From Enhydrobacter sp. (GTDB lineage Bacteria > Pseudomonadota > Alphaproteobacteria > Reyranellales > Reyranellaceae): a stretch of DNA of 64,000 nucleotides. Both the position numbers and the translations under genes were made by a program. The notes beneath the pieces were generated by a model. The model saw nothing but the letters and a program-made list of their open reading frames with translations. It was not told the origin of the DNA and searched no databases. Location of the stretch: contig CP075528.1 in NCBI GenBank assembly GCA_025808875.1, positions 4,648,473 to 4,712,472 on the forward strand, given 5' to 3'. Below are positions 62,050-64,000 of this stretch, one piece after another; the stretch's first letter is position 1, and every line of letters starts with the position of its first letter.

Positions 62050-63634
62050 AGACCATGGCGAGGCCCTTCTCGTCGGCGGCCTCGATCACTTCCTTGTCGC
62101 GCATCGAGCCGCCGGGCTGGATCACCGCCGTGGCGCCCGCCTCGGCCGCGGCGAGCAGGCCGTCGGCGAACGGGAAGAAGGCGTCGGAGGCGACGACGCT
62201 GCCGATCGCCGGGCTTTGCGCCAGCTTGGCGAGCTCGCCCGATTCGGCGGCGCGGATGGCGGCGATGCGCGAGCTGTCGCGCCGGTTCATCTGGCCGGCG
62301 CCGACGCCCACCGTGGCGCCGTCCTTGGCATAGACGATGGCGTTGCTCTTGACGTGCTTGCACACGGTGAAGGCGAACAGCATGTCGTCGATCTCTTTCG
62401 GCGTCGGCGCGCGCTTGGTGACGACCTTGAGATCCTCGCGGCGCACATGGCCGTTGTCGCGCGTCTGGAAAAGATAGCCGCCAGCCACGCTCCTCAAGGT
62501 CATGCCGGCCGTCCGCGGGTCGGGCAGAGTGCCGGCCAGCAGCACGCGCACGTTCTTCCTCTTGGCGAAGACTTCCAGCGCCTCGGGCGTGGCGTCGGGT
62601 GCGATCACGACCTCAAGGAAGAGCTTGGCGAGATCCTCGGCCGTTCGCGCCTCGAGCGTGGTGTTGACGGCGACGATGCCGCCGAAGATCGACACCGGAT
62701 CGCAGGCATAGGCCTTGAGATAAGCGTCGTACTGGTCCTTGCCGATCGCCACGCCGCAGGGATTGGCGTGCTTGATGACGACGACCGCCGGCTGCTTGAA
62801 CTCGGCGACGCACTCGTAGGCCGCCTCGGTGTCGCCGATGTTGTTGTAGGAGAGCTCCTTGCCCTGGACGACGCGCGCCGTGGCGACGCCCGGCCGCCTG
62901 CTGCCGTCACTGTAGAACGCCGCCTTCTGGTGCGGGTTCTCGCCGTAGCGCAGGGTCTGCACGCGCTCGGCGGCGATCGTGAGCCGCTCGGGGAAGGCGT
63001 CGCCCTGCTCTCGTGCTAGCCAGGTGGCGATCGCGGAATCGTAGGACGCGGTACGCGCATAGGCCTTGGCCGCGAGCTTGCGGCGCAGCGCGAGCGAGGT
63101 GGCGCCCTTGTTGGCCTCGAGCTCCGCCAGCACCGCGTCGTAGTCCGACGGATCGACGACGATGGTCACGAAATCGTGGTTCTTCGCCGAGGCGCGGATC
63201 AGGGCCGGGCCGCCGATGTCGATGTTCTCGACGCAGGTCGCGAAGTCGGCGCCGCGCGCCACGGTGGCCTCGAACGGATAGAGGTTCGACACGACGAGAT
63301 CGATGGGCGCGATCTTGTGGTCGGCCAGCGCCTTGGCGTGGCCCGCATCGGTGCGCCGCGCCAGGATGCCACCGTGGATCGAGGGCTGCAGCGTCTTCAC
63401 GCGGCCGTCCATGATCTCGGGGAAACCCGTGTGGTCGCTGACCTCGATCACCTCGACCCCCGCGTCGCGCAGGCTCTTGGCCGAGCCGCCGGTCGACAGG
63501 ATCGCCACGCCGTGCGCCGCCAGCGCCTTGCCGAGCTCGACCAGGCCGGTCTTGTCCGAGACGGAGATCAGCGCCCGCTTGATCGGCGCCAGGTCGGGCG
63601 TGGGTGACGGGACATAGGTGGGGGCGACGGACAT
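62021..63634 (-). CDS. purH: Bifunctional AICAR formyltransferase / IMP cyclohydrolase
   Basis: PurH performs the last two steps of IMP synthesis. The 537-residue protein has the N-terminal cyclohydrolase domain (RALISVSDKTGLVELGKAL, DGRVKTLQPSIHGGILARR, NLYPFEATVA) and the C-terminal transformylase domain. There, VVIKHANPCGVA holds the catalytic Lys-His, and SDAFFPFADGLLAAAEAG and the GGSMRDKEVI end follow. ATG 63634 precedes the conserved start by some 20 residues. Complete and of normal length. Confidence 0.97.
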   Translation of the reverse strand: MSVAPTYVPSPTPDLAPIKRALISVSDKTGLVELGKALAAHGVAILSTGGSAKSLRDAGVEVIEVSDHTGFPEIMDGRVKTLQPSIHGGILARRTDAGHAKALADHKIAPIDLVVSNLYPFEATVARGADFATCVENIDIGGPALIRASAKNHDFVTIVVDPSDYDAVLAELEANKGATSLALRRKLAAKAYARTASYDSAIATWLAREQGDAFPERLTIAAERVQTLRYGENPHQKAAFYSDGSRRPGVATARVVQGKELSYNNIGDTEAAYECVAEFKQPAVVVIKHANPCGVAIGKDQYDAYLKAYACDPVSIFGGIVAVNTTLEARTAEDLAKLFLEVVIAPDATPEALEVFAKRKNVRVLLAGTLPDPRTAGMTLRSVAGGYLFQTRDNGHVRREDLKVVTKRAPTPKEIDDMLFAFTVCKHVKSNAIVYAKDGATVGVGAGQMNRRDSSRIAAIRAAESGELAKLAQSPAIGSVVASDAFFPFADGLLAAAEAGATAVIQPGGSMRDKEVIEAADEKGLAMVFTGMRHFRH

Positions 63635-63664
63635 GGCCGGGTCTATAGACCCTGGCGTTGTGCG

Positions 63665-63707
63665 TTGTAAGCACCCACTTTCTAGACTATATAAAGTAAT
63701 TCTAGAA
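63665..63707 (+). promoter_or_regulatory. vapBC promoter with overlapping inverted-repeat operator
   Basis: TTGTAA (63665-63670) and TATATA (63688-63693) are spaced by 17 bases, a good sigma-70 pair. TTCTAGA (63680-63686) and TCTAGAA (63701-63707) are exact inverted repeats around the -10 box, two helical turns apart, a fitting site for autorepression by the antitoxin-toxin complex. Confidence 0.65.
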
Positions 63708-63721
63708 TTTGGCGGATAGCC

Positions 63722-63976
63722 ATGGGTGTCAGCATCAAGAGCGCAGAGGCGGAGCGCAAGTTGCGCCGCGTTTCCCGGCTGCTCGGCAAGAGCATGACGG
63801 CGACGGTGCTCGAACTCGCCGACAGCAAGCTCAAGGAGCTCGACGCCGGGAAGGATCGAAGCCGGCGAATGAAGGCGATCGAGGCCGCCGTGAAGCGCAT
63901 CAAGGCATTGCCGGTCCTTTCCATCGCAAGCGAAGACGAGATCCTGGGCTACAACGACAAGGGCCATTTCGATTGA
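63722..63976 (+). CDS. vapB: VapB-type antitoxin
   Basis: An 84-residue protein of the Rv0623-like VapB group: MGVSIKSAEAERKLRRVSRL with TATVLELADSK forms the DNA-binding and dimerisation part, and the C-terminus (DEILGYNDKGHFD) is the toxin-wrapping tail typical of the family. It neutralises the VapC RNase encoded next and represses the operon. The next start lies inside its stop (TTGA overlap). A promoter with an inverted repeat precedes it. Confidence 0.88.
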   Translation: MGVSIKSAEAERKLRRVSRLLGKSMTATVLELADSKLKELDAGKDRSRRMKAIEAAVKRIKALPVLSIASEDEILGYNDKGHFD

Positions 63977-64000
63977 TCGTCGTCGATACGTCGGCACTTC
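63973..64000 (+). CDS. vapC: VapC toxin, PIN-domain ribonuclease (partial, cut by window end)
   Basis: The last 28 bases encode MIVVDTSAL from a TTG overlapping the antitoxin stop. This is the invariant first strand of PIN-domain VapC proteins, with the first metal-binding Asp5. The rest lies beyond the window, so intactness cannot be judged. Position after VapB supports the call. Confidence 0.8.

Overview
The window is a GC-rich, gene-dense stretch of chromosome from an alphaproteobacterium. Evidence for this is the hrcA/rph/rdgB/hemW order, the Tim44-like/mltA pair, a DUF3576 lipoprotein before leuS, the mnmE...mnmG-rsmG-parA-parB series, and a PEP-synthase regulator divergent from hemE-hemH-hemJ. 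These groups normally surround the replication origin of alphaproteobacteria. Gene content and the porin look Rhodospirillales/Reyranella-like, but the genus is only a guess. I found no tRNA, rRNA, CRISPR array or complete insertion sequence.

Layout. 1-4.3 kb: hrcA (cut by the left edge), divergent from rph-rdgB-hemW and a solute-binding protein whose genes overlap by a few bases. 4.3-9 kb: a GntR regulator with a candidate operator, a decayed reading frame, hspQ, a metallo-beta-lactamase-fold protein, a methyltransferase and a membrane-bound nucleotide cyclase. 9-16 kb: Tim44-like protein, mltA, lutABC-type lactate utilisation genes, a second methyltransferase and a TPR/2OG-oxygenase-like protein. 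16-22 kb: a major porin with promoter and terminator, DUF3576, leuS and holA. 22-28.5 kb: an encapsulin shell with its encapsulated-ferritin cargo, preceded on the same strand by an OmpR-type regulator and bordered by a large hybrid histidine kinase. 28.5-32.7 kb: parB-parA-rsmG-mnmG with two parS sites inside the coding sequences. 32.7-36 kb: a repeat- and hairpin-rich intergenic region, a histidine phosphatase, and a small lower-GC accessory segment ending exactly at the 3' end of mnmE. 36-42.7 kb: mnmE, a helix-hairpin-helix protein, a cytoplasmic sugar-binding-like protein, glnD and ppsR. 42.7-45.4 kb: candidate oriC and hemE-hemH-hemJ. 45.4-52.5 kb: a two-subunit TPP decarboxylase with a C45 acyltransferase, cysK, an enoyl-CoA hydratase, a LysR regulator and a glycosyltransferase. 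52.5-64 kb: an RND efflux pump, a flavin-dependent oxidoreductase, a lipid-kinase-like protein, purT, a self-regulated HTH gene divergent from an EamA transporter, purH, and a vapBC toxin-antitoxin operon cut by the right edge.

How the parts work together. ParA, ParB and the two parS sites form a chromosome segregation locus beside the likely origin. HemE, HemH and HemJ are late haem-synthesis enzymes (HemE makes coproporphyrinogen III, HemJ makes protoporphyrin, HemH inserts iron). The encapsulin and its ferritin cargo form an iron-storage nanocompartment, possibly under the adjacent two-component genes. LutABC-type proteins oxidise L-lactate. MnmE and MnmG modify the tRNA wobble uridine together.

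The most interesting places are the accessory segment at the mnmE 3' end (MltR-like and SLATT-like proteins between related repeats, at the type of site used by SGI1-like islands), the iteron-like region upstream of mnmG, the encapsulin locus with its adjoining regulators, and the parS sites embedded in rsmG and mnmG.
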